This document shows positions 1-8,642 of a DNA stretch of 31,337 nt, piece by piece. Origin of the DNA: Firmicutes bacterium UBA6132 (GTDB lineage Bacteria > Bacillota_A > Clostridia > Tissierellales > Sedimentibacteraceae); assembly GCA_002435835.1 (NCBI GenBank), contig DIVM01000092.1:1-31337 (forward strand), in the 5' to 3' direction. Each line of letters begins with the position of its first letter. Within the stretch, counting starts at the first letter, position 1. The notes below the pieces were generated by a model. That model made no database searches. It saw only the letters and a program-made list of their open reading frames with translations, and was not told where the DNA came from. The position numbers and the translations under genes were made by a program.

Positions 1-536
1 ACTCTTTTACCTCTTTTAGACCTATCTTTAATTAAAGTATTCAGCTTACCATCAGAAAAAGTTCCAGCTCCTCCTTCACCAAATTGAATATTTGAACTGT
101 CAATCAAAGAACCATCTTTCCAAAATTTTTCAATATCTTTAATACGTTCTTTAACTTTTTTTCCTCTTTCAATAATTATAGGCTGATAACCTTTTTCAGC
201 TAATAAAAGGGCGCAAAAAAGCCCTGCTGGTCCACTTCCAACTATAACAGGTCTTTTATTTAATGGTTTGTCGCCAGTTGAATCTACTTCATATAGAAAA
301 GGTTCAACTATTGAAATATTAGTATTTCTTTTGGAAATTTTAATTTCATTATACATTTCAACATCTATAGCATATATAAATAAAATGTCATCTTTTTTTC
401 TTGCATCTATGGATTTTCTAAATATAGATATTGATTTAATTTCTTCTTTTTTTACTTTTAAAGCTTCAGCAGCTTTAATATATAAATCTTCCTCTTTATG
501 ACTTAAAGGAAGTTTAACTTGCTGTATTCTAATCAT
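1..536 (-). CDS. FAD-dependent oxidoreductase (COG2509-like), N-terminal part
   Basis: The gene starts at the ATG at 536-534, behind a GAGGTGG ribosome binding site, and runs off the left edge, so only about 178 N-terminal residues are visible. After a leader domain of roughly 80 residues comes the dinucleotide-binding motif VGSGPAGLFCALLLAEKGY, a Rossmann GxGxxG/A fold for FAD. It is followed by IQFGEGGAGTFSDGKL, typical of the large uncharacterised FAD-dependent dehydrogenases of Clostridia (COG2509, usually about 530 residues). Substrate and physiological role are unknown in this family. It is divergent from the exporter gene at 729. Family placement is from remembered motifs and is fairly sure; function is not. 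Confidence 0.8.
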   Translation of the reverse strand, partial: MIRIQQVKLPLSHKEEDLYIKAAEALKVKKEEIKSISIFRKSIDARKKDDILFIYAIDVEMYNEIKISKRNTNISIVEPFLYEVDSTGDKPLNKRPVIVGSGPAGLFCALLLAEKGYQPIIIERGKKVKERIKDIEKFWKDGSLIDSSNIQFGEGGAGTFSDGKLNTLIKDRSKRGKR

Positions 537-555
537 TGCATTCCACCTCATATAG

Positions 556-573
556 TACAAATGTATGTACTTT
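556..573. promoter_or_regulatory. short dyad in the divergent intergenic region
   Basis: AGTACA and TGTACT flank a six-base centre, about 20 bases upstream of the oxidoreductase start and on the far side from the exporter gene. It could be an operator, but AT-rich DNA yields such dyads by chance and no regulator is assigned. Confidence 0.2.
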
Positions 574-728
574 TAAATTACCTTTTATTATATTATTTTA
601 ATGTTGCTTTATCATTATACCACAATTTAAAAATTAATCTATTATTTATATTATTTATTTGCTTAATATTTAAGGCAATATTGCACAAAATACAATTATC
701 TTGCAAAAAATCGAGAGGTAGGTAACCA

Positions 729-1585
729 ATGAAAAATAAAAATAAATCTATTTTATTTATGTTATTTTCATCATTTTCTTTTTCTTCAATGCAAATAATA
801 GTAAAATTATTACCTACTGTACCTCTAATGGAAAAAGTTCTATTTAGAAATATTATAAGTTTAATTTTTGCTTTTATTGTTATACGAAAACAAAACCTAA
901 GCTTTTTAGGAAACAAGAAAAATAAAAAATATCTTTTTTATCGTTCTTTATTTGGATACTTAGGAATTGTTTTATTTTTTTATGCTACTTCAAAAATGAT
1001 GGCATCTGATGCTGCTATGCTAAATAAATTGTCACCTGTATTTGTAACTATAATAGCATATTTTTTTCTTAAAGAAAAAATTAATAAAATACAAATTTTA
1101 GCATTATCTACTTCTTTAATTGGCTCATTATTTATAATAAGACCAAAATTTGATTTATCTATTTTACCTGCTTCTATTGGATTATTATCTGCAATAGTTT
1201 CAGCAGCAGCTTATATTTTTATTACTGCCATAGGTAAAAAAGAAAGTGTTTATACTATTGTTTTCTTTTTTTCTTTTTTTCAGTTTTAGCAACCATACCA
1301 TTTTTGTTATTTTCTTTTAAAATACCTAATTTTAAAGAATTAATACTTCTTTTACTTCTTGGCATTTTAGCATGTGCTGGTCAAATAGCATTAACGTCAG
1401 CATATAATTCATGTAATGCCTCTAAAATATCCATATATGATTACTCAAACATTATTTTTTCATCCGTTTTTGGATTTTTATTTCTAAAAGAAATCCCAAA
1501 CTTTTATAGCATATTAGGAGGCATATTAATTATATTAGCATCTTTAATAGATTTTATTTTTAATAAAGCATGCCGACATATTTAA
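729..1585 (+). pseudogene. EamA/DMT-family exporter gene with a frameshift
   Basis: Two frames together encode one protein of about 285 residues, the usual length for a drug/metabolite (DMT) transporter with two EamA repeats and ten membrane helices. The first frame (729-1289) covers the first repeat, including the motif LNKLSPVFVTIIAYFFLKEK, and ends prematurely after the stretch VFFFSFFQF. The second frame, ending at 1585, continues with hydrophobic helices and the second-repeat motif NIIFSSVFGFLFLKEIP. The break lies in two T7 runs (1266-1272 and 1274-1280). One extra T there would restore a single frame. The start is the ATG behind AGAGGTAGG. It may be a true pseudogene, a slippage- or phase-variable gene, or a sequencing error in a homopolymer. 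The substrate is unknown, likely an amino acid or other metabolite. Confidence 0.8.
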
Positions 1586-1586
1586 A

Positions 1587-2012
1587 TTATATTTCTTTAT
1601 CTTCTATAGGACTTGACATTATTATAAAAGTTTCTGTATTACCGAAAAATTGAATTTTGCCAACTAATTCTTCAAGATGGGACATTTCTCTTAAATATGC
1701 TTTCATAATCATGCTATGAGGCCCTGTAACATGATGGCATTCTATAATATCTTCGGAATGATTAGCAAAATCTAAAAACTTTTCTTGCTTTTCAGGTTTT
1801 ATTGAAGCATTAATTAAAACACATATTGGTTTTCCAACTTTTACGTTATTTACAACTGCTTTATATCTTTCTATTATGCCTGTATCTTCAAGTCTTTTGA
1901 CTCTTTCTGCAACTGCTGGAGGACTTAATGAAACAATTTTTCCTAATTCCTTCATTGAAATTCTACCATCTTTTTGTAAAATACTTATTATTTTTGCATC
2001 TGTTTGGTCCAT
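1587..2012 (-). CDS. Lrp/AsnC family transcriptional regulator
   Basis: I place the start at the ATG at 2012, eight bases behind an AAGGTGG site. A GTG four codons further upstream lies inside that site. The 141-residue product begins MDQTDAKIISILQKDGRISM, the classic Lrp/AsnC opening. A helix-turn-helix follows (MKELGKIVSLSPPAVAERVK, about residues 20-39), then a RAM ligand-binding domain with the conserved region ECHHVTGPHSMIMKAYL. Such proteins are octameric or dimeric feast/famine regulators that bind amino acids. The gene is convergent with the exporter fragment (one base between them) and divergent from the carboxyltransferase gene, so either it or the exporter could be its target. The ligand cannot be read from sequence. 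Confidence 0.9.
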   Translation of the reverse strand: MDQTDAKIISILQKDGRISMKELGKIVSLSPPAVAERVKRLEDTGIIERYKAVVNNVKVGKPICVLINASIKPEKQEKFLDFANHSEDIIECHHVTGPHSMIMKAYLREMSHLEELVGKIQFFGNTETFIIMSSPIEDKEI

Positions 2013-2372
2013 TCTGTTATCCACCTTATTTAATTAATATAATTTTATATAATGTTTTTAATAAAAAACCTTTTTCTTTAAAAGGCCTTATTTAATTTAT
2101 TTACATTATTATATTTTCATGCTATTATAGCATAACAATATAAACTGAATCAATATAAAACTTGAATAATATTCTTTATTTTGTTGAAACTTATTAAAAC
2201 TAATAACTAATAACACTAATAACTTTTTTAATATTTTATTATTCAGTTTATCGTATGATATTATTTAAAACTGATATGTAATTAACTTAAAAACTTTACA
2301 TATTAAAAAATATCACATCGTTGTATTAACAAATAAAACTATATTAATTTATTATATTATGGAGGACTTAAA
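2013..2372. other. AT-rich divergent intergenic region
   Basis: No coding potential is seen. The region holds imperfect direct repeats of AACTAAT around 2198-2223 and a dyad of CAGTTT and AAACTG around 2245-2273. It must contain promoters for the Lrp gene (minus) and the carboxyltransferase gene (plus), but I see no clean consensus -35/-10 pair. The repeats are plausible binding sites for the adjacent Lrp-type protein, but this is only positional inference. Confidence 0.4.
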
Positions 2373-3728
2373 ATGGCTAAAGTAAAAATTACAGAAACTT
2401 CATTAAGGGATGGTCACCAATCTCTTATAGCTACAAGATTAACTACTGAAGAAATTCTACCTATTATTTCTGAAATGGATAACGCAGGTTTTTATTCAAT
2501 GGAAGTATGGGGAGGAGCAACTTTTGATACATCCCTAAGATTTTTAAATGAAGATCCATGGGAAAGACTTAGAAAAATAAGAGCTAATGTAAAAAACACT
2601 AAATTACAAATGCTAACAAGAGGACAAAATTTATTAGCATATAAAAACTTCTCAGATGATGTTGTTGAAATGTTTTTACAAAAGGCAATTTATAACGGAA
2701 TAGATATTGTAAGAGTTTTTGACGCTTTAAATGATTTTAGAAATATGAGAAAATCCATTGAAGTTATAAAAAAAGAAGGCGCTCACTGCCAATGTGCTAT
2801 AAGCTATACTGAAAGCCCTGTTCATACACAGGAATACTATTTAAAGTTAATAAAAACTTTTGAAAATGCAGGCGCGGATTCTATATGTATAAAAGATATG
2901 TCAGGAATATTATTACCATATGATGCGTTTAATTTAGTAAAGGCTATTAAAGAAATCACTAATTTGCCAATTGAACTTCACAACCACTGTACAAGTGGTA
3001 TTGCTCAAATGACACTTTTAAAAGCAATTGAAGCTGGAATAGATATAGTTGATACAGCCATTTCTCCTTTATCATCAGGAACAAGTCAACCAGCGACAGA
3101 ATCATTGGCATTAACTTTAAAAGGAACAAGTTGGGATCCAGGATTAAACATAGGAAGTTTAAGCAATATAGCTGAATATTTTAAACCTATAATGAATAAA
3201 TATATCGAATCAGGCGTATTACAAACAAAAGTATTGATGACTGAACCTAAAACTTTATTGTACCAAGTACCTGGTGGAATGTTATCTAATTTATTATCTC
3301 AAATGAAAGCTTTAAATGCTAGCGATAAATTTGATAAAGTACTTGAAGAAGTGCCAAAAGTAAGAGAAGATTTAGGTTTCCCTCCATTAGTAACTCCAAT
3401 GAGCCAAATGGTTGGTGCACAAGCAGTATTTAATGTTATGTATGGTGAAAGATACAAAATGATTCCTACAGAAATTAAAAACTATGTAAAAGGATTATAT
3501 GGAATGCCAGCTGCACCAATAAAGCAAGAAATAATAGAAAAAATCATTGGTAATGAAGAAGCTTTAACTATTAGACCAGCAGATTTATTAGAAAATTCAT
3601 TTGAAACTATAAAAGCTGAAATAGGTAGCTTAGCAAGAAATGATGAAGATGTTTTATCATATGCTATGTTCCCTCATGTAGCTAAACCATATTTTGAAAA
3701 AAGATATCCACAAGCAGCTAACTTTTAA
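2373..3728 (+). CDS. carboxyltransferase subunit, PycB/OadA type, without biotin domain
   Basis: This 451-residue protein carries the HMGL-like TIM barrel of the biotin-dependent carboxyltransferases acting on pyruvate/oxaloacetate. Visible are ETSLRDGHQS (metal ligand Asp13), VRVFDALNDFRNM, KDMSG and the metal-binding ELHNHC (His203, His205), followed by the conserved C-terminal carboxylase domain with PGGMLSNL. It ends at the residue where full-length OadA proteins would continue into a linker and biotinyl domain with an MKM motif, so it needs a separate biotin carrier. It could belong to a Na+-pumping oxaloacetate decarboxylase, a two-subunit pyruvate carboxylase or a transcarboxylase. No partner gene is next to it. 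It starts behind GGAGG, is monocistronic and ends in a strong terminator. Confidence 0.85.
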   Translation: MAKVKITETSLRDGHQSLIATRLTTEEILPIISEMDNAGFYSMEVWGGATFDTSLRFLNEDPWERLRKIRANVKNTKLQMLTRGQNLLAYKNFSDDVVEMFLQKAIYNGIDIVRVFDALNDFRNMRKSIEVIKKEGAHCQCAISYTESPVHTQEYYLKLIKTFENAGADSICIKDMSGILLPYDAFNLVKAIKEITNLPIELHNHCTSGIAQMTLLKAIEAGIDIVDTAISPLSSGTSQPATESLALTLKGTSWDPGLNIGSLSNIAEYFKPIMNKYIESGVLQTKVLMTEPKTLLYQVPGGMLSNLLSQMKALNASDKFDKVLEEVPKVREDLGFPPLVTPMSQMVGAQAVFNVMYGERYKMIPTEIKNYVKGLYGMPAAPIKQEIIEKIIGNEEALTIRPADLLENSFETIKAEIGSLARNDEDVLSYAMFPHVAKPYFEKRYPQAANF

Positions 3729-3746
3729 TAATATCAATCCACAAAA

Positions 3747-3782
3747 TCAGGGAATTTATTTATAAATTCCCTGATTTTTTTA
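3747..3782 (+). terminator. intrinsic terminator after the carboxyltransferase gene
   Basis: AATCAGGGAATTTA pairs with TAAATTCCCTGATT around a short TTTA loop and is followed by a T tract. This is a textbook Rho-independent terminator about 20 bases after the stop codon. Confidence 0.93.
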
Positions 3783-3789
3783 TGTTCAA

Positions 3790-4081
3790 ATTTTTATTTG
3801 ATGCAAGATATATTATACTCAAACCTCTTGATTACACTACTTTCTACCTAATGACTATCGCCTAAAGAATTAATATAAATAACAGTGCATAATAACATAT
3901 ATGAAATTTTAATTTTATTTATTTCATAATTGCATGTATGCAAACATAGTATAAATTAATTAAAATAAATTTTTCAACAACTTATTTTTGCAATTAAAAT
4001 ATAATTTCTTGCAATTAATTTGTACTATATAAGCTTTGTGAAGCATTTTTTGAATAAATATATATATTTTTGAAATTATTA
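3790..4081. other. non-coding region with repeated TTGCAA-type sites
   Basis: No gene is seen. TTGCAATTAA occurs at 3988-3997 and again at 4009-4018, 21 bases apart (two helical turns). A dyad TTGCAT-GT-ATGCAA lies at 3930-3943, and further TGCAA matches fall inside the promoter (4091-4099) and in the leader (about 4146). The helical phasing and clustering ahead of the citrate synthase promoter suggest an operator array for an unidentified regulator. Confidence 0.45.
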
Positions 4082-4110
4082 TTGACATTGTTGCAAATTT
4101 TATTTATAAT
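4082..4110 (+). promoter_or_regulatory. sigma-A promoter of the citrate synthase operon
   Basis: TTGACA at 4082-4087 and TATAAT at 4105-4110 are separated by exactly 17 bases: a perfect consensus promoter. Transcription should begin near 4117, giving a leader of about 105 bases that contains the direct repeat CGATTAAT (4113-4120 and 4140-4147). A TTGCAAATTT element sits within the spacer, so a repressor bound there would block polymerase. Confidence 0.85.
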
Positions 4111-4221
4111 GACGATTAATAACAAAACAACACACGAATCGATTAATGCAATTTATTTTTAAAATCTTTCATTTAAATACGTATACCGAAAGAAATCATT
4201 CAATAAAACGGAGGTGTAACA

Positions 4222-5565
4222 ATGAAACATATTTCAGCAGAAAAATCAAAACCAAAACTTTATAAAAACGTATTTCCATACGAAGAAATTCCTAAAATAA
4301 AGTTTAACAACATCCAATATCCTATGGATTTACCAAATGAAATTTGGATAACGGACACTACATTCAGAGACGGCCAACAATCAATTTCCAATATGAGTGT
4401 AGAACAAATGATAAAGATTTACCAAATGCTTCATGAACTTGATAACGAGTCAGGTATTATAAGGCAAACCGAATTTTTCCTGTATGATAAAAAAGACAGA
4501 ATCGCTGCTACTAAATGTTTAGAAAAAGGATATAAATTTCCGGAAGTAACATCTTGGATAAGAGCAAATAAAGAAGATTTTAATCTTGTGAAATCTATGG
4601 GTATAAAAGAAACCGGTATACTAATGTCATGTTCAGATTATCATATTTATAACAAGTTAGGCAAAAGCAGACAAGAAGCCATGAAAATGTATCTCGATAT
4701 AGCATATTCAGCTTTAGAAAACGGAATAGTTCCGAGATGTCATTTTGAAGATATAACCAGAGCTGATTTTCATGGATTTGTTGTCCCTCTTGCAAAAAAA
4801 CTCATGCAAATGAGAAAAGAAAGTTATTTAAACGTTAAAATCAGAGCATGCGATACATTAGGCGTAGGTATATCTCATACAGGAGTTGAACTTCCAAGAT
4901 CAGTGCCTGCAATTATACATGGTTTAAGAAATCATGCTAAAGTACCTTCTTGTTCAATAGAATGGCATGGACATAATGACTATTATGCCGCTGTGACTAA
5001 TTCCACTACAACATGGCTTTATGGATGTTCATCAGTAAATACTACTTTATTCGGAATAGGTGAAAGAGTTGGAAATACCCCTCTTGAAGCAATGCTAATA
5101 GAGTATGCTCAATTAAAAGAAACAACAAAAAATATGAATCTTAAAGTTCTTAAAGACATTGAAAAATATTTCGAAAAAGAACTTCATTACGAAATAAATT
5201 CAAAAACACCTTTTGTAGGCAGAGATTTCAACTTAACGAAAGCAGGTATTCATGCTGATGGACTTTTAAAAGATGAAGAAATATATAATAGTTTTGACAC
5301 AAGAAAAATTCTTGGGAAACCTCCTCTTGTAGCAATTAATTCATACTCAGGAATATCTGGAATTGCATATTGGATTAACAGCTATTACGGTCTTGAAGGA
5401 GATAATAAAATAAAAAAATGCGATGAACGATTAATAACTTTTAAAAATAAAATAGATGAAGAATATGATAAAGGAAGAACTACTAATATAACTAATAAAG
5501 AAATGAAGTTTTTAAGCAATATATACATTTTTGGAAACTACGACCATAAAGATCAAGCCATATAA
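4222..5565 (+). CDS. citrate synthase, Re type (HMGL/isopropylmalate synthase family)
   Basis: The 447-residue protein belongs to the DRE-TIM metallolyase family, with DTTFRDGQQS (Asp45, Arg49, Asp50) and the metal-binding EWHGHND (His249, His251). The family includes homocitrate synthase, isopropylmalate synthase and the Re-citrate synthase described from Clostridium kluyveri, which condenses oxaloacetate with acetyl-CoA with opposite stereochemistry to the ordinary enzyme. I choose Re-citrate synthase because aconitase and isocitrate dehydrogenase genes follow directly in the same operon and because the length fits. The LeuA regulatory domain is absent. It starts behind GGAGGTG. It feeds the oxidative branch to 2-oxoglutarate for glutamate synthesis. 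The main alternative is a homocitrate synthase of a lysine-type pathway. Confidence 0.82.
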   Translation: MKHISAEKSKPKLYKNVFPYEEIPKIKFNNIQYPMDLPNEIWITDTTFRDGQQSISNMSVEQMIKIYQMLHELDNESGIIRQTEFFLYDKKDRIAATKCLEKGYKFPEVTSWIRANKEDFNLVKSMGIKETGILMSCSDYHIYNKLGKSRQEAMKMYLDIAYSALENGIVPRCHFEDITRADFHGFVVPLAKKLMQMRKESYLNVKIRACDTLGVGISHTGVELPRSVPAIIHGLRNHAKVPSCSIEWHGHNDYYAAVTNSTTTWLYGCSSVNTTLFGIGERVGNTPLEAMLIEYAQLKETTKNMNLKVLKDIEKYFEKELHYEINSKTPFVGRDFNLTKAGIHADGLLKDEEIYNSFDTRKILGKPPLVAINSYSGISGIAYWINSYYGLEGDNKIKKCDERLITFKNKIDEEYDKGRTTNITNKEMKFLSNIYIFGNYDHKDQAI

Positions 5566-5608
5566 AATTAGTAATTCAAAATTCAATTATACATAATTAG
5601 GAGGAATC

Positions 5609-7549
5609 ATGGGATTAACATTAGCACAAAAAATAATTAAAAGCCATCTTGTTTCAGGAGAAATGAAATCAGGTAAAGAAATTAGCTTAAGAATTGATCA
5701 GACACTCACACAAGATTCAACAGGAACAATGGCTTATCTTCAATTTGAAGCAATGGGCGTTAATAAAGTTAAAACTAAGAGATCCGTTGCATATATAGAC
5801 CACAATATGTTACAGTCAGGTCCTGAAAATGCTGATGATCATCTTTACATTCAAACAGTTGCTAAAAAATATGGAATTTATTTTTCAAAACCTGGCAACG
5901 GAATTTGCCATCAGGTTCATTTAGAAAGATTTTCAGTTCCTGGAGATACTCTTCTTGGATCAGATAGCCACACTCCTACTTGCGGAGCATGCGGAATGAT
6001 TGCAATAGGTGCGGGCGGATTGGATGTTGCAATAGCCATGGCTAGAGGCGAATATAACATAATAATGCCTAAAATTGTGAATGTAAAACTTATAGGAAAG
6101 CTGAATAGTCCTGCATCAGCAAAAGACATCATTCTTGAAGTTTTAAAAATTTTTACAGTTAAAGGCGGAGTTAATAAAATTTTTGAATATACGGGTGAAG
6201 GTGTAATGTCTCTTACTGTTCCAGAAAGAGGAACTATAACAAATATGGGCGCAGAACTTGGAGCAACAACATCTATTTTTCCTTCTGATGAAAGAACATT
6301 AGAATTTCTTAAAGCTCAAGGAAGGGATTCTGACTATATTAACTTAAGCGCTGATGACGATGCAGTTTATGATGAACAAATTATAATTGACTTAAGCGCT
6401 ATAAAACCTAATATTGCAATTCCTCACTCTCCAGACTCAGTGGTTTTAGTATCAGAAATAAGAGGATTAAAAGTAGACCAAGTTAATATTGGAAGTTGTA
6501 CTAATTCTTCATATGCAGATATGATGAAAGTTTCTAAAATATTGGATGGAAAAACAGTGAGCGAAAATGTATCATTAACTGTTTCTCCAGGTTCAAAACA
6601 AGTATTGAACATGCTTGCCTTAAATGGTGCATTAAGTAAAATTATAGAATCTGGAGCAAGAATTCTTGAAAGCGGATGTGGTCCATGTATAGGCATGGGG
6701 CAATCACCAAGCAATGGTGCTGTGTCGCTGAGAACATTCAACAGAAATTTCAAAGGAAGATGCGGAACAGATACTGCTGGTGTATATCTTGTCAGCCCAG
6801 AAATAGCAGCTTTATCTGCAATTAAAGGATTCGTAGCAGGTGAAGAAGACTTCGATGAAAATTTAAAACTTGAAATTGAGTTACCAAGCAATTTTCTTGT
6901 TAATGACAATATGATTATTGCACCTATAGAAGAAAATACAGTTTGTGATATTGAAATTATTAGAGGACCAAATATTAAGCCATTTCCAAAAAACAGCATT
7001 TTAAAAGATAACATATACGGAAAAGCACTAATAAAAACTGAAGACGATGTAACTACTGACCATATAATGCCTTCAAATGCAAGTCTTCTGCCTTACAGAT
7101 CAAATATTCCTTATTTATCTGAATTTTGCCTTACTCCTTTGGACAAGGAATTTCCAACAAAAGCAAAATTAAATAACGGAGGCTTTATAATAGCAGGCAA
7201 AAATTATGGGCAAGGTTCAAGCCGAGAACACGCAGCTTTAGCACCGCTTTATTTACAAATAAAAGGTGTTTTGGCGAAATCTTTTGCAAGAATTCACAAA
7301 AGCAATTTAATTAATAACGGTATAATTCCATTGGTTTTTATTGACGAAAATGACTATTTACAAATAGATATAATGGATGAACTTGAATTAAATGATTTAT
7401 CAAACCAATTAAATTCTAACATCATTAATGTAATAAACAAAACAAAAAATTATGAATTTAAAATGGAACTAGTGTTAACTGATAGGGAAATCGAAATATT
7501 AAAAGCAGGCGGTCTTTTAAATTTAATGAGTATTAAAAATAAAATTTAA
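5609..7549 (+). CDS. aconitate hydratase
   Basis: Interconverts citrate and isocitrate through cis-aconitate, using a [4Fe-4S] cluster. The 646-residue protein has the active-site segment GSDSHTPTCGACG (from about residue 117), cluster cysteines C297 (IGSCTNSS), C357 and C360 (GCGPCIG), and the swivelling C-terminal domain with the substrate-binding GQGSSREHAA (Arg539). The length and layout match the monofunctional clostridial aconitases of about 640 residues rather than the 900-residue AcnA. Isopropylmalate isomerase would be split into two subunits and is therefore unlikely. It is the middle gene of the operon, 43 bases after citrate synthase, with an AGGAGG site seven bases before the ATG. 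Confidence 0.92.
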   Translation: MGLTLAQKIIKSHLVSGEMKSGKEISLRIDQTLTQDSTGTMAYLQFEAMGVNKVKTKRSVAYIDHNMLQSGPENADDHLYIQTVAKKYGIYFSKPGNGICHQVHLERFSVPGDTLLGSDSHTPTCGACGMIAIGAGGLDVAIAMARGEYNIIMPKIVNVKLIGKLNSPASAKDIILEVLKIFTVKGGVNKIFEYTGEGVMSLTVPERGTITNMGAELGATTSIFPSDERTLEFLKAQGRDSDYINLSADDDAVYDEQIIIDLSAIKPNIAIPHSPDSVVLVSEIRGLKVDQVNIGSCTNSSYADMMKVSKILDGKTVSENVSLTVSPGSKQVLNMLALNGALSKIIESGARILESGCGPCIGMGQSPSNGAVSLRTFNRNFKGRCGTDTAGVYLVSPEIAALSAIKGFVAGEEDFDENLKLEIELPSNFLVNDNMIIAPIEENTVCDIEIIRGPNIKPFPKNSILKDNIYGKALIKTEDDVTTDHIMPSNASLLPYRSNIPYLSEFCLTPLDKEFPTKAKLNNGGFIIAGKNYGQGSSREHAALAPLYLQIKGVLAKSFARIHKSNLINNGIIPLVFIDENDYLQIDIMDELELNDLSNQLNSNIINVINKTKNYEFKMELVLTDREIEILKAGGLLNLMSIKNKI

Positions 7550-7567
7550 TTTTAAAAAGGGGTTATT

Positions 7568-8569
7568 ATGAAAAAGAAAATAACATTGATACCTGGCGAC
7601 GGAATCGGCTTGGAAATAATGGGCGCTACAGTAGAAATAATTAATACGGCAACAAACAACATAGAATGGGAAGAAGTGATTGCCGGTAACACTGCATTTG
7701 AAAAATTCGGAAATTTATTACCCGAACATACTATAAGAAGTATTAAAAGAAATAAAGTAGCATTAAAAGGTCCTATTACAACACCAGTTGGAGGAGGATT
7801 TAGAAGCATTAATGTAACTTTAAGACAAATGTTTAATTTGCATAGTAATTTAAGACCAATAAAATCATTTGAAGGAATTGACTCTCTTTACAAAGATATT
7901 GATATGGTCATAGTAAGAGAAAATAGCGAAGATTTATATAAAGGTATAGAACATATGTCAACGCCCGATATAGCTGAAAGTATTAAAGTAATAACAAGGG
8001 AAGCAAGCGAAAGAATAGCAGATTTTGCATTTAAATTAGCTATCAAAGAAAAAAGAACAAAAGTAACCGCTTCTCACAAAGCAAACATTATGAAACTTTC
8101 AGATGGTTTATTTTTGAAATCATGTCATAAAATATCAGAAAATTATCCTCAAGTCAAATTTGATGATGTAATTGTTGATGCCATGGCAATGAAACTTGTA
8201 ATGAATCCTCATAATTTTGATATAATAGTTGCTCCAAATTTGTACGGAGATATTTTATCAGATTTAGCTGCTGGATTAGTTGGTGGCCTTGGGATGGCAC
8301 CAAGCGCAAACATAGGTGATGATGCTGCAATTTTTGAACCGGTTCATGGTTCTGCTCCTGATATTGCTGGGCAAAATATAGCTAATCCAACAGCTGCAAT
8401 TTTATCTGGAATCATGATGCTTAAATATGTTGGTGAAGATGAAGCAGCTTCTAAAATAGATAAGGCACTTAAAGAAGTTTTAAAAGATAAGAATCTTCAC
8501 ACTAAAGATATTGGCGGAAAACTTTACACCGATGAATTTAAAAACGAAATTATTAAAAGGTTAAATTAA
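7568..8569 (+). CDS. isocitrate dehydrogenase, NAD-dependent type
   Basis: A 333-residue member of the isocitrate/isopropylmalate dehydrogenase family, oxidatively decarboxylating isocitrate to 2-oxoglutarate. Seen are the N-terminal LIPGDGIGLEIM, the substrate segment VIVRENSEDLYKGIEH, the catalytic-lysine region TASHKANIMKLSDGLF and the metal/cofactor region APNLYGDILSDLAAGL followed by FEPVHGSAPDIAG. The short length is that of the NAD-linked forms. Operon position after citrate synthase and aconitase decides for isocitrate rather than isopropylmalate or homoisocitrate. The gene starts 18 bases after the aconitase stop behind AAGGGG and ends in a strong hairpin shared with cobT. Confidence 0.87.
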   Translation: MKKKITLIPGDGIGLEIMGATVEIINTATNNIEWEEVIAGNTAFEKFGNLLPEHTIRSIKRNKVALKGPITTPVGGGFRSINVTLRQMFNLHSNLRPIKSFEGIDSLYKDIDMVIVRENSEDLYKGIEHMSTPDIAESIKVITREASERIADFAFKLAIKEKRTKVTASHKANIMKLSDGLFLKSCHKISENYPQVKFDDVIVDAMAMKLVMNPHNFDIIVAPNLYGDILSDLAAGLVGGLGMAPSANIGDDAAIFEPVHGSAPDIAGQNIANPTAAILSGIMMLKYVGEDEAASKIDKALKEVLKDKNLHTKDIGGKLYTDEFKNEIIKRLN

Positions 8570-8588
8570 ATTTCTAATTTTCTTAATA

Positions 8589-8625
8589 AAACTCCTTGAA
8601 TGATTTAAAAATACATCAAGGAGTT
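8589..8625. terminator. bidirectional terminator between icd and cobT
   Basis: AAAACTCCTTGA pairs with TCAAGGAGTTTT across a loop of about 14 bases, with T-rich tails in both directions. It lies between two convergent genes and can serve both. Confidence 0.88.
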
Positions 8626-8642
8626 TTGTTCTAATTAAAATT

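Noticed and set aside
593..916. 107-codon open frame on the minus strand
   Set aside because: It overlaps the exporter gene and its upstream region and shows only low-complexity Asn/Ile/Lys sequence.
6424..7014. 196-codon open frame on the minus strand
   Set aside because: It lies wholly inside the aconitase gene, whose protein is strongly conserved. No ribosome binding site and no recognisable product.
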